Below are positions 24,757 through 36,769 of a stretch of 64,000 bases of DNA, piece by piece. The notes under the pieces were generated by a model. The model was not told the DNA's origin. It made no database searches and saw nothing but the letters and a program-made list of their open reading frames with translations. The DNA comes from Tubulanus polymorphus. Its lineage: Eukaryota > Nemertea > Palaeonemertea > Tubulaniformes > Tubulanidae. The DNA lies in the NCBI RefSeq assembly GCF_964204645.1, contig NC_134033.1, forward strand, positions 10,933,155 through 10,997,154. Reading direction: 5' to 3'. Positions within the stretch are counted from its first letter, which is position 1. Each line of letters begins with the position of its first letter. The translations under genes were made by a program, and so were the position numbers.

Positions 24757-26943
24757 GTAAGAGGAACCTTTTTTCATTGATCTTTTTCAGTCCACTCGCT
24801 ACTTCAGACGCAGCGGGTTAAATGCGATCACTTTTTGTCAGTCGGCAGATGGAATCCAGTTATTTTGGGAAGTTTTGAAGATGCTTCAATGGATCGTGTT
24901 GATATTTGGTTTGTACATGTATCTACCCTAGACACATCTCCACTCCAAAAACTGGTCCGGTCGCGATCGACGACCATTGTCTCACCACCAGGGGAAGTTG
25001 ATTATTGAATTATTCTATTCATATTGGTACCTTTTTTGCATATTTTCTAACTGCAATTAATTGCAAAATAGTAGCTCATGACATGATGAGGTGTGGTGAA
25101 TGTCAAGGTTATTGGTATCTATATGTTCACCAGAAGCATTGAATATTGAAATTTTGACATTGTAAAGCATTTCAAAACCTTCACCAAGAGGGCATGGTTT
25201 CCCTGGACCCCAGTTTCATTCATGTTTGACTATCATCAGTCTTATGATGGTTCTGGAGACATATCCAGAAATGACTAACTAATTTTTGGTTACAAAATGG
25301 TTTGTATCAATATTAATCTTTTGTACTGTAGACTTTTTTATGACTTATGTAGGTCATCTAGGATGCGGGTCATCGCTACAGCCATACTTGTAGAGCCTTC
25401 ATATTTCAGCTGACTGGTATTACTAGTGTAGTTGAAAATAACTCCCTCTGATGGAACCATAAGGAAGAGCTTCTAGTCTGATAATATTGACTATTTTCAT
25501 GTGTGGGTGAGTGGGGAGTTAGTCTGTATTAGTTCATTGGCTCCAAAAATGCTTGTTTGATCTAATGATCGAAATCATACTCTAGACTTCTGAAACTGTC
25601 AATAATATATCATAACCAGCGTTGTTTGAGTCTTTTCCTTTTTTCATTGATTTCGTATGATATGTAGACATGACTATTGTTCAGTATAGAATAACACAAT
25701 GGCCTTGACCTCAGGTGAACCCTTGCGTGCTGGTATAAATGGACTGATTGATAATAGAACATTTTTCCTTCCTGGAAGGAAAGAATAATTCGCCACATTT
25801 ATGCACATTATATACAGACCAATTGGGACAGTGTATTTCTGCTTAGAGATAGTTAGTTCTGTATAAGGGGTTCACAGCACCGGTAAAATTCATTTAGAAT
25901 TTCATCAGATCCTGAACTGTCTCTAATTATTAGGAAAGGTTCTTTACTGACACAGCTTTGCAAAATGGTTTGCTGTCCCTGTCTTTGTAATTGGTTAACT
26001 GTCCCCTTAATGAAGTGCTTCATCCAGGAATATTCACTATTCTAAAATCCCTTATTCTCAGGAATGTGTTACTGTCCTTGAATGTCAAGAACAATCCCTG
26101 GAAATAGTAAATGGGTCAGTTTTGTCAGTTCTTCAGAAATTGGCTCACGATTGCTCGTAGCATGGATTCACAGAAACACTTCATAATCCCTGATTAAAAG
26201 GATTTCAAAGTCTACCCCAAACTGGAATGAATATACTTTTTTCATATGCTGTTTTAAGCCAGGTGGATTTGTCAATATGATATGCTAATTGTGACTGCGA
26301 CTGCTGGCAATATTTGCCAGAAAAATGAACATTCTGTTTGCTCTTTAGATATCACGCACATGATAACTGACGCTATAGAGTCAATTGTGAAATCGGGGGC
26401 AATAAAGGCAAACAAATTCAAACATGAAGTAGGCAAAAATACATTTAATATCTGAGCCTATAGTACGAATAGAGTGACATTAGTTACAAGTCAATATTCA
26501 TTAACTCTTTATATCTTTATAAATGAACAAATATCAATTATCATAATCATTATATCAAGCGAAATTTGAGTTTAAAAATATTTTGATGACTCAAATGCAG
26601 TGATTGAAAGATAGGAGTAAAGGTAGGGGGCGCGAGTGTATCTTTTCAACTGATCGCGGTGAATTCATTGATTGCCCAAACAATCTACCATACGCTGACT
26701 AAATCGCCCGGCAAAGTGCCCGTATTCACCTATTTTGTTTTTCAGGCCAATTATTTACACCGGCGATCGAATAGCCAACAAATTGCTTGTCTGTCCGCAT
26801 TAGGCGTCTTCCGGTTTTTATCAACCAATAGAATGCATTGTTTATATCATGTGATAGTTTGATCGCTACGCTCCGGCTAATAAATTCACTGGTGAATTCA
26901 ATCATTGTGAGCGGGCAAAATCTACGTTCAATGTGCCCAATCT

Positions 26944-27304
26944 GTCCCTGGTTTGTCAAAAACAGTCCCTTGTTGTCACAAACGATCCCTGGATTGTCAC
27001 AAATGGTCCCTGGTTGTCACAAACGATCCCTGGTTGCCACAAACGATCCCTGGATTGTCACAAACGATCCCTGGATTGTCACAAACGATCCCTGGATTGT
27101 CACAAATGGTCCCTGGTTGCCACAAACGATCCCTGGATTGTCACAAACGATCCCTGGATTGTCACAAATGATCCCTTGTTGTCACAAACAGTCTCTGGAT
27201 TGTCACAAACGATCCCTGGTTGTCACAAACGGTCCCTGGATTGTTACAAACGATCCCTGGGTTGTTACAAACGATCCCTAGATTGTTACGAACGATCCCT
27301 GGTT
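26944..27304 (+). repeat. Minisatellite of 21-bp units, about 17 copies
   Basis: Unit GATCCCTGGATTGTCACAAA plus C, with TGGTTGCCACAAA variants. The period is a multiple of three, so three overlapping long frames (rich in CHKRSLD or TNDPWIV) appear; they are repeat artefacts. Confidence 0.95.
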
Positions 27305-27591
27305 CTTGATTTTTTTCACGTTCGGAGAGACCAGGAATTCGATTTCCTGCGTGACTAAGAAACTGAGACGAAGTTAGAATATCTCGTATTGCTACTGCTC
27401 AGCTACGCGAGGAAGGAAGTTCCAGCTCTTCCTTACGGAATTCCCTTTGAAACACGATCTCACATTTAATGTCAAGGTCATTATCTGCTGCAAGGGTATA
27501 ATGATATATGAAGGATTAATCAATCCAGTGTTTGCTGCTACCTCGTATTGACAGTGTCAGTTCACTTTTCTCGCTCAGTGTCTTCTTCTTG

Positions 27592-27742
27592 GACTTCAAG
27601 GCATGCTCCTCATGACCTCTCCGAGGCATGCTGCTGATATCTCCGAGCCATGCTCCTCCTGACCTCTCAGAGGCATCCTCCTGATATCTCCGAGGCATGC
27701 ACCTGACCTCTTCAAGGCATGCTCCTCCTGACCTCTCCGTAC
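27592..27742 (+). repeat. Imperfect tandem repeat around CTCCGAGGCATGCTCCT
   Basis: About six irregular units (about 20-27 bp) of the form GACCTCTCCGAGGCATGC TCCT or GATATCTCCGAGGCATGC. Confidence 0.75.
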
Positions 27743-28101
27743 AGCTACACAACTGATCAATATTCTCATCTATCATTATGGCTTATTTACCTAACAAACT
27801 ACCCTGTGGTATCAGTACGGGTTCCAGGAGGCAATTTTCTATGCCTCATTAACCAAAATAAACACTTTCTATCTAAAAAGTGATATTACGTATATATATT
27901 CAGTACTGCACCGGTTCCAATCTTGCCTTCAGCGTACGCATACATTTTACATGCCTAGAGGTGCAGGGTCCTCAGAACATCGTCTAGAATTAACATAATT
28001 TATATACGAAGGCTTAAAAATCCATGAGGGAGAAAAACTATATATTTTTCGAGATTATAATGGAAAAAGACTTGAATTCTTGCTAGTCGATATATGCAAA
28101 T

Positions 28102-28680
28102 TGAGCAGACGCTCTTGTACCATATGGAGAAGACGTTGCGTTTAAAGATCTATGTAAAAATATTCGTACACGCAAGGTGTTTATGTCAGAACGACTTAAT
28201 GACATCTGTCGTCATCTCAGCAGACACAACACGCTAGCTAATTTGTATAGGTTTATGTATATCCCAGATCTAGATTTTATATATCGAATTTTGTCTTCAA
28301 AGCCCTTGAAACCGTAGAACTCAACAACGCCCCAAATAGAAAGGAAAACCACAAGACTTGATTGAGGCCACGATGCAATAAATAGAAACACATTTTTTCG
28401 AAATTTTCCAACAAGAAATCATCTCGCGGAGGCCTGGAATCTGATTGCAACGATTCGTTAAAGTTCTCTGGGGGATGCCTAAAACCATTCCTGCTGCAGA
28501 TCTACATAATCAGTATTTTCCCTATTTTGAAATATGGTTTAGGATATTGGTGTCGTTAAAAATTCCTTTTATGAAAATGTTAGGGCTGCATCAACCACAA
28601 ACAGCCCCATTTTCAGAAACATGGCTTCACCCTGTGCATGTGAAATTAGGTGCCCTTTTTAATCCCCAGGATCTCTAAGA
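28102..28680 (+). pseudogene. Coding-like remnants, possibly a decayed retroelement
   Basis: Two open runs look more protein-like than the background. After a TGA at 28102-28104, 70 codons run to TAG at 28315 with segments such as GEDVAFKDLCKNIRTRKV and LANLYRFMYIPDLDFIYRIL. A second run (about 28445-28678) contains QRFVKVLWGMPKTIPAADL, which loosely resembles the hydrophobic ...LLGhPKsTP... segment that follows the reverse-transcriptase domain in LINE ORF2 proteins. Just upstream (about 28000-28143) is a third run in another frame. No intact domain or start is visible. The LINE assignment is a weak pattern match. Confidence 0.25.
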
Positions 28681-29860
28681 TGATTGAATTCTGTCTGGTA
28701 TATTCAGCTGGTCCTGTAGCTATATTCAATGTAGCAGGAAAGCTATTTCAACCGGTTAGAGACACAATTTTCTGCCTGGGATTTCACCGTCCATGATGTA
28801 TATTGTTACGACTGGATTGATGGGTGAAACAGCTCTATAAAAGTTAATCTACTGTTTATGGCTATTTACTGTCCCCTATTGATCGCTCAATCGAATGTTT
28901 CTCTTCTATTTGGAGAAAATTTAATTAAGATTCTTTGAAAGCTGTTGCTTTTCTAGGTTGTATGAGGGTTTAGAATTTACTCATCTTTTCGCTATTGTCC
29001 TCATAAATTCCGTATTTGGCTCATAGTCTGTATTTATAATACTTGCTGCCCTGGGGAATTACCTAGAGATGTGTCACCTGTGATCAAGAATTTATGTAAC
29101 TACCTTGTCCCAAATTAAAAAGCAATATGATATTTTTATATTTGATTTGAAATTTTCCCCTAAATTATGTAATGTTTTAATAGAGCCAGTGTTATTCACT
29201 CCAGGTTCAAGAATTAACTTTTAAGAAATCTGATAAAGTGGTACTTTAGTAGCCAACATTTCTCTAATGTTTGTGACCTTCTTAAAGAAAGCATATTTTA
29301 GGCAGGTTATATCATGTATGATATTTTATAGATGGCCTATGATATTCCGCATCAGTATTTCCTGGGCGGGTCTAAGGAATTGTGAAATCTTATATTGCCC
29401 AGAAGGAGTTCATCATACATTCAGATGTTTGAATATTTCATACGACAACAGATGTCTTGTGGGGATATAGCATTTCTGTTTAACAAAGCTCTCTCCAGTA
29501 GAACCCAATAAATAATCCAGGTACTGGTATATGTAAAGGACTGACTGCTACCATCAGGATTCAAACGCATCAACCCTGGATTACTGAGAATCGGGACAGA
29601 GCTGGAGCTGCTACACATCACTGACCCTAGTGCTAATTGTAACTTTTAACGTAATTGACCTGTGAAATCACTAATAGTTAATATCTTGGCTCCAAGATAT
29701 TGAAAATGGCTGCTTCATGTGATGTTCAGGAATATGTATGACTGAGTGCTCGTCACGCCATCTGGTGGGATAACTAGTATTGCTATTGCAGCTCCAATCG
29801 CTGATAAATTCCGTCTAGATACTATAGGCTCATGAATACCACCAGCATCCAAACTGATTT

Positions 29861-30118
29861 ATGAGAGGCCATCACTCGTATCTTAAACCACTTGATCGCT
29901 CACAGAATTTAAAATCCCAGGACATTTTAGCCAAATTAGAAAAATTACGAACATTTATTCCAAGTTTTTTTGTCAGAAAACTGGCTGCATTCAAACGTAA
30001 ATGTTCACACAGATGCTTCATAGCTGAATACATTTTCAATTATGCAGATATTTTGAATCAGACGCCCGATTCTGCCGATTCTGTCGATTCACTGTTGTAT
30101 CTACTACATGACAGTTGA
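29861..30118 (+). other. 85-codon open frame in intron 1, unidentified
   Basis: An ATG-to-TGA frame of mixed composition: basic in the middle (FVRKLAAFKRKCSHR), ending with an aspartate/serine stretch PDSADSVDSLL made by a short 9-nt-type repeat. No motif recognised and no splice context required. It may be chance, or a remnant related to the coding-like sequence 1.2 kb upstream. Confidence 0.2.
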
Positions 30119-32802
30119 ATTAGAAAAAAATAGAGTCTGTCTGCATAGCTGGAGGCTGTGTAACTGGGTGTGGCCGTTTAGCAATTTCTTCTCAATAAGT
30201 ACTCCCGAGTTCAGATCGGTGCGAAGCATGCTAAAAATCCGCATAAATCCGACACTGCGTAATTCGAATTGATGATGACACTCTGTACGAGTTGAATAAG
30301 TCTGCTATATCGACACAAAGCGGGTGGCTCCTGATCTAGGGGTGGCACCAGATCTAGGGTTCCGCACGGTAGTGACGCATTAATACAATATTATCAGCAG
30401 CTCCAAATCAACAGCACTTTACCGATAAAACTCAAAGAATGAATATTTAACTAAATGAAGAATTAACAGCTTTTAGAATCTCTATTCCCAATTCCTGGAT
30501 TGATGATCCTACGACTGGTTCAATAACCACTTCTAAATTCTGGAGCTGATTTTATAGACACGTTCAAATTATAACCACCTGAGTTAGTTTTAGTGAGTAG
30601 TTTTTGAAATTACTATGAAACCAGGAAAATTGCTTAGAATATGACAACATTGAAATATTGTGTAAGAATTTTAAGCGCATATATTGGCTTATACCCTTGG
30701 ATGAACCCGTGTAAAAAAGGGTTTCAAGTTTCATTGTACGGTAAAATGATTCATGAAAGCTTCAAACGTCGGATAATTTTCAATTTGAAAAAAATGAGAC
30801 ATCCGAACGTAATTTAATGCTATTCAACGTGCGAAGTTCAAATTTCATTGAAAGCTTTATATAGAGTCTTTTTATATTATCTACCCTTTTATCATTATAG
30901 TTCATCTTCAAAGTCGGGTGTGAAATTTAAAAATTAGATGTCATTTGTCATGTCATGTCTGGTGCGTTTAAGAAGTTTCTGTTGTTTTTTTAACCGTCAT
31001 TGTTTCTGCAAAAAATATATATATGCGATTGACAATTCATACATTTCATTATATTTCTGTGTTTATCATTTCTGTCTGTGATGTTGAATTGATCCTTTGA
31101 TGTTTTTGAAGTTGTGTCGAACGCGTGTGAGGGAAAAATTGTGTGATATTTTGCGTGTTGTTGATGAAAAGATAAAGTGATGTGTATCGCTTATTGCTAT
31201 ATATGGAAATGTGTCAGAAATCTTATATAGTCAGCTCAATTGAAACAGGAATCATCATGTGTTGGTTCAATTGATTAACAGCTAATAATCTTGACTGATA
31301 AATTAATCGTTATTACGGTTGAAAAATTCTAATCATCATATTTCGATATCGAGAGGTTCCCAAAAAAATTTTGAAGATTTAAAGAGTCCATTGAAAACCC
31401 ACAATTATTTGTATTCAAAATGTTGTGGTTCCATTAATTTCTTCATCAAAATGCTGTAGATTTCAATTGAAAATTGTGTTCATTTATTCAGCGTTTAAAT
31501 GAATACGTTGGAAAATTTAATTTTGACAGAAAAGGTGGACATGTTTTACTATATAAAGGTAGCCTATAGACCTATTAAGTCTACACATTTCTATGATTAG
31601 ATATTTAAACCTATTGTGACAGTGACCCAACCGGTGACCTCTCATGTGGCCTCATTCATCTACTCAGCAGACTATTTGACCAAGAAGAAAATCAGTTAGT
31701 CTAGCCATAATCATTGTAGTGGCACACTCTATAGAGGCTCCCGATGGGTGAAAATAACACAAGTGCTATTTGACCACTATTACCAGGAAATTATTTAGTA
31801 AACAGTAATTTAAGCTCGTATAAATATTTGCCATGGCGACTAGTAACACTGACCCAGTAATATAGAGAACTATGCGCCTATAGTCACCATATTTCAGTTT
31901 GTAGTTTGATCATAGAATATTCCATGAATTTTTGTCATCGTAAAAGGTGAATGTATTACTTAGAGTCATGATTGCCTATAGATTCAAAATGGCTCATGAA
32001 AGCAGCGTCAACCTTGTAGCTGCACTCATTGTGGAAAAAAAAACAGTCCTATGAATAAAACACCCGGCACAAATTGATATTGTTACGACATGAATTCCAC
32101 GTGGAACTCAACAATTCCCTTTTTGTCAGCATTCATTTCTCGTGCATTCAAATCGAAATCAACATTTTATGAAGGAAATCAATTGCAATTGTCGATGAAA
32201 ATCTTGTATCTTTTCTCATGCGCTGAAAAAGTTACTCTTAGTCACACGACGCTGCAACCTTGACGATCTCTGAATTAAGCTTCTAATCAGGCGTCGCTGA
32301 TACCTGAAAACGTTCATTTCCAGTCTAAACATCTCGTCACGCTTATCACCGACGAATTGGTCGCCTGTCGCGATGATTTGACGCTTTTTTTGTCCGCCTG
32401 GAGAGGAAAAATTGACAAACGAAAATTAGGATTTACGAGACGAGGGTAAGCGCGTAATTCAGACATTAATTCTCGCGTTGACGTAATTGATCTTAGACGA
32501 CTAATTCCGTTGTCGTTGCCGATCGCTACGCGACAGATAATTACTGATCAACTACCCAGACGACGCGACGGTTAGCAGACGCGTGCTCCTCGTGAAATAA
32601 AAAACAGGAGGAAAAAGTAAATAAATGCGTATTTGGTGATTTGGTGATTTCAGCGCTATTAGAACAATACCCGATAGTCACGTAACGTATTGTGGAGAGG
32701 GTTATTCTGTAATTCATGTTGATAGCCGTCATTATCAACAGTCATTAATTGACGGTGAATACAAAACTTGTGTAAATAACAATCACTGATATTTCACCTA
32801 TT

Positions 32803-33262
32803 GCCAAACACCCCCTGAATCCCTGCCACGCACCCCCTATACACCCCCTGTATCCCTATACTGCGCCCAAACACCTCCTGAATCCCTGTCACATGTCCAA
32901 ACACCTGAATCCCTGTCACGCGCCAAAACACCCCATGAATCCCATCGTACATCCAAACCCCCTGAATCCCAGTTGTACGTCCAAACACCAGCTGAATCCC
33001 TGTCACGCGCCAAAACACCCCATGAATCCCATCGTACGTCCAAACACCCTGAATCCCAGTTGTACGTCCAAACACCCCTGAATCCCTGCCATGCGCCAAA
33101 ACACCCCCTGAATCCCATTTGTACGTCCAAACACCCCCTGAATACCTGTCATGCGCCAAAACACCCCCTGAACCCCAGTCGTATGTCCAAACACCCCCTG
33201 AATCCCTGTCACGCGCCAAAACTACACCTGAATCCCTGTCGTGCGCCCAAACACCCCCTGAA
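32803..33262 (+). repeat. Minisatellite of about 30-bp units, about 15 copies
   Basis: Unit CCAAACACCCCCTGAATCCC followed by TGTCACGCG or AGTTGTACGT. Two unit types partly alternate. Long frames on both strands (PLNPCHAPKH; GVFGRTTGIQ) are repeat artefacts. Confidence 0.95.
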
Positions 33263-34323
33263 TTTTTGGCCACCAACTGCATTTATCCTCACCATGTCAT
33301 CTAGTCTGACTAGATGAAATCGTAGCATTACTGCAACTTACCAATGCATAGCCATAGTCATATTGATGCAACTTACCCGTACAGAGCCATGTTCCTTTTA
33401 TTGCAACTTACCCATACAGAACTATATTAGTGTAACTGATGCAGAGCCATATTCATGTTATTAATTAGTAGTATTTCCTCGGTAGATAAGCTACAAACAT
33501 TCGTATCTGCATCGAAAAACAAATTTGCTGCATTAGTGCCGGTCCAGGTAATCTGTCCACGCAAAGTTTAGGGTAACGATCGCGTGATTGATGGTAGGGA
33601 AGAGACTTTCCTCAATTCTAGCGCGGAAAATCGGGGCACAGACATTTGACTATGGACATCACGTAGACTGTTAGCGTTATCCGGTTGATGGTAGAGCTGG
33701 GAGCACTCGACGACGGCTAATTAGTCTATTTACCTGGTGATTATGCGTCTCGTGATGTCTGTTTTACGAGTTCGTACCTGTAATAAATGTCCCTCGTCGG
33801 CGACACGGGTAAGACCTGGATATCGGGTATCGCTAGAGACGACACGAGACGACGCGAATAAATAATCCGCCAGCATTGTCATCGAGTTAAGCGGATCATT
33901 GTGTCGACATTTCCGCGGTGACCGTCGTCTATTCGCAGCGACGATAGCGACTTAGCACCGGAAAAATTGTCTCATCGGCGCGAGTTTTACACCGATCAGT
34001 TTGAACATTAACGTACTGATCGAATTGTTTTATGGTGTGAAAGATATTCGTCATTCACGATGAATAACTCGAGGGTTACTTTCATTTGAAAACCTTTAGA
34101 CAAATTTCTGAACTTTCTTGAGTGTCTGAGAACGTCTCAAAAATGGTTAATCGTGAAAACAGTTTCAGAATGTCAGGAACGCTCCACACTATTGAATGTG
34201 TGCTAACATAAACACTTTAACTGTCTCCAGTGAATGTGGTACTGGCAATGCTACTGTGTCAAGTGAAATTCCATCATTAGGTGTGGCGCCAGTTTGCTGT
34301 ACAACATCATCGCTGGATTTCTC

Positions 34324-34489
34324 AAACTCGATCAAAATCTAACAATAATTTCTCAAATTCTATGCATGATGTATGAAAATCATGCCACTCTCAACTTTTG
34401 CAAAATTGAGATCAAAGTTTTTGAGAATAGACTGATTTTGATCGAGTTTGCGTGATATGTTAGTGGCGCCATCTGACGGGATAACTGGT
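34324..34489. mobile_element. MITE-like structure plus a dispersed 37-bp repeat
   Basis: AAACTCGATCAAAATC (34324-34339) is matched by its exact reverse complement at 34434-34449, bounding about 126 bp like terminal inverted repeats. Immediately right, 34453-34489 (TGATATGTTAGTGGCGCCAT then CTGACGGGATAACTGGT) is a dispersed repeat, found inverted and identical at 42178-42214 and diverged at about 29754-29780. GTGGCGCCA also occurs at about 34284 on the left, so the transposon may extend from there. Confidence 0.5.
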
Positions 34490-34681
34490 ACGCCGGTACC
34501 CGATTGTCAGTCGGTCGTATACGTTTCATTTGGGAAGTGTTCGCTTAGTCGGTATTTTTTCAATTGATTAATAGACCAGTTCTCTATAAGCTATCCATCT
34601 TAGCCGGCACGTAATATAAGCGCTGGGTGGAGTCTGCTTACCTGCGTCTGGCTCGCTGCGTCTATCGGTCTCTCGGGTGGT

Positions 34682-34819
34682 ATGGCCTACCACCATCAAT
34701 CATACTTGTGTTTAAACGCCGCCGCCGTGGCTGCAACGCCAAAACGGATATGTGAACCGCGCCGGACTCCCCGATATCAAATGGCCACCGATAAACACCG
34801 ATTAACTCGCATGCAATGA
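34682..34819 (+). other. 45-codon open frame in a CpG-rich patch
   Basis: Begins MAYHHQSYLC with G at -3 and +4, continues with an Ala-rich then Arg/Pro-rich part, and stops at TGA. A TATA-like word (CTCTATAAGC) lies about 100 bp upstream. CpG-rich sequence contains few stop codons by composition, so this may be chance. It could also be a short intragenic transcript. Confidence 0.2.
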
Positions 34820-35336
34820 AAAATGATTGTGTTGTTTGTTAAGCAATCTCCCGTACTGGTATCAGTCTAAAAACGGACAGACTATGAACAAATGAATCGG
34901 GATTCTCCAGATTTCTCGCTCGAGGCTGCGGTAGAAATGCCTTTAATTCACTCCTGATCGTGATCAAATTCATAATTTATAAGATCGATTTACAATTGCC
35001 ATCAATTTGCTGATTCTAATATTTTTCTCGTATTTTTGTGATGTCAAAGTGGTATCACCAGTGATGTCATACAGAAATCTTATGGACTTATTTTAGTGAA
35101 AATACTTTATTGGTTTTAACCTTTACTATTCGTCAATTTTTCATCAATTTGACAACAAAGAAAATCACTTGGTCGGTTTTTCCGCTGTTGGCTGTTTTCG
35201 ACGCAGCAGCGACGATAGACATGGCTTTCCTCATAGAAATCAATACCCAACATCCGCTGATCCATCGCATTACGCAATATATCGGAAACCTCCGGCAGCG
35301 CGATCTAACAAAAGAAGTCTCAACGTAGCAAGTCCA

Positions 35337-35624
35337 ATGCTTACAATAACTGCGATTTTTTTGTGTGTCTGTGTTCTAATCCACTGCCAGACAATATACA
35401 ATGGGTCCGTCTGCGTAAAATGCATTTCGTGGACTGCGGCTTATGGCGTTGATAATTGCTGCTCTTGTTTAACAATCAGGATAACAAGTTGGGCGGGGTT
35501 CACTAGTTTTAATGGAGTTATTATGAAGACTACGCTCTTCATTTTTGTCTTGGATCTTTTTATTCTACAATGCTCCCGCTGCTTTGAAGAGACAGGGATA
35601 AATAGAACGCTGAAAATCACTTAG
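35337..35624 (+). other. 95-codon open frame with a hydrophobic N-terminus, cysteine-rich
   Basis: From ATG at 35337 the frame reads MLTITAIFLCVCVLIHC, resembling a signal peptide, then a cysteine-containing stretch (CVKCISW, NCCSCL) and a second hydrophobic segment near the C-terminus (TTLFIFVLDLFIL). No family recognised. It may be chance in an AT-rich intron. Confidence 0.2.
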
Positions 35625-35821
35625 TCAAATCTCATTCTCGATGACATACATATTTAATAGAATTATGATTTGTTATTAGAATTACGGACGGAGCTTGACT
35701 GAAATTCATTGATTAAGTTTTGAAAGTCCTATTTTTGCCGTGCGTTTTCCTGAACGTGATAAAGACCGAAAAAACAAAAACTAGCGATACAATAAGAGTT
35801 TAGGATTAGAGTTAATAGACA

Positions 35822-35961
35822 GGGGCCGGTTCCTCAGTTGAGACTTAAGTCAAAAAATGGTCTTAGATTTTAAGACTGGTCTTAAGTTGTTAGATTGGTT
35901 ATAGAACTAAGTTGGTCTTAGACTGGTCTTAAGTTTAAGCCATGACTATGCAACCGGCCCC
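35822..35961 (+). mobile_element. 140-bp GGGGCC MITE, full-length copy
   Basis: Ends are GGGGCCGGTT and AACCGGCCCC, perfect inverses. The interior is rich in TCTTAGA/TTAAGAC words (for example AAAATGGTCTTAGATTTTAA and GTCTTAAGTTGTTAGATTGG). The copy at 60508-60647 is the same length in reverse orientation. No coding capacity, no obvious target duplication. Confidence 0.8.
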
Positions 35962-36347
35962 AGGAGTTTAGCAGGTGACAGTCGATAGACAGGAGTTTAG
36001 GGTCAGGGTTAGGTGACAGTCGATTAGTCCTACGAGCGATTATTACGAGTTAGATAATTGCTCGTAGATTAGTCGAACGAATGTATGAAATTCGTGACCG
36101 AAACAAAGATTTCACGTTATCAATTATCAGAGTTCTATTTGTCGAGTTCTGCTTGAAAATTACGATGACAAAGCTTTGTATAAAAACATTACACAATCAA
36201 TTATTCGGTAGCTGTTGAAATTGCCGATTGTCGTCGCACGGGCGACAGACCGGGCACGGACCGGGCGACAGACCGGGTGACGCAATCTGGTGTTTTTTTC
36301 CAGAGATACGGGAAGCGTTTAATACCGAGTTAATAATCGTTAATTAG

Positions 36348-36479
36348 ATGGATGTTGGCGCGTTGTTCAGACCACCCATGGCGCCGAATAGATTCATCGG
36401 GTACGCGCCAATGCGCCAACACGCGGCGTCGGGTAGTTTGATTGATTTTGATTATCTAATACGTTATATTTGCGTGCAG
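36348..36479 (+). CDS. Candidate alternative first coding exon, 44 codons (weak)
   Basis: In a CpG-rich patch, ATG at 36348 opens 44 codons (MDVGALFRPPMAPNRFIGYA..., ending YICVQ) to a CAG/GTGTCT boundary. This is phase 0, like all muscleblind exons. The N-terminal part is Pro/Arg/Met-rich and reads like protein. Against it, the donor is weak, and CpG-rich DNA is stop-poor anyway. If real it could be an intronic alternative start of mbl joining 40199, which would remove finger 1. A pyrimidine-rich acceptor-like TTTTTTTCCAG ends at about 36303. Confidence 0.25.
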
Positions 36480-36769
36480 GTGTCTGGCGCGTTCATGCGG
36501 TATACGGAACACGCACGTGCTCGCGGCTGACGCTGCTGAAATGAAGATTCTTTGTGTGTTTCGTGTATATTGTTATCCCGATAATGTTACACAATGATTG
36601 CGATAAAAACTACGCCGAACATGGGCGTAAATTCCAAACAAAAACAATATCAATTGAATTGAATTGTCGAAATCATCTCCAGACAGTACTGCCCTCTATG
36701 AGGATCGATATTTGTTACGCGAATAATTATTTTGAGGAAAATCTCCTTTTATTACGCAGCACATATTAA

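Noticed and set aside
26838-27358. Overlapping 141- and 147-codon frames
   Set aside because: Both are translations of the 21-bp minisatellite in different frames.
29421-29640. Possible reverse-strand tRNA (GATTCAAAC word)
   Set aside because: No acceptor stem or anticodon arm can be formed around it.
32794-33317. 162-codon minus-strand and 114-codon plus-strand frames
   Set aside because: Artefacts of the roughly 30-bp minisatellite; no non-repeat domain.
35169-35624. 151-codon version of the frame ending at 35624
   Set aside because: The upstream part lacks an ATG; only the 95-codon part from 35337 has a start codon.
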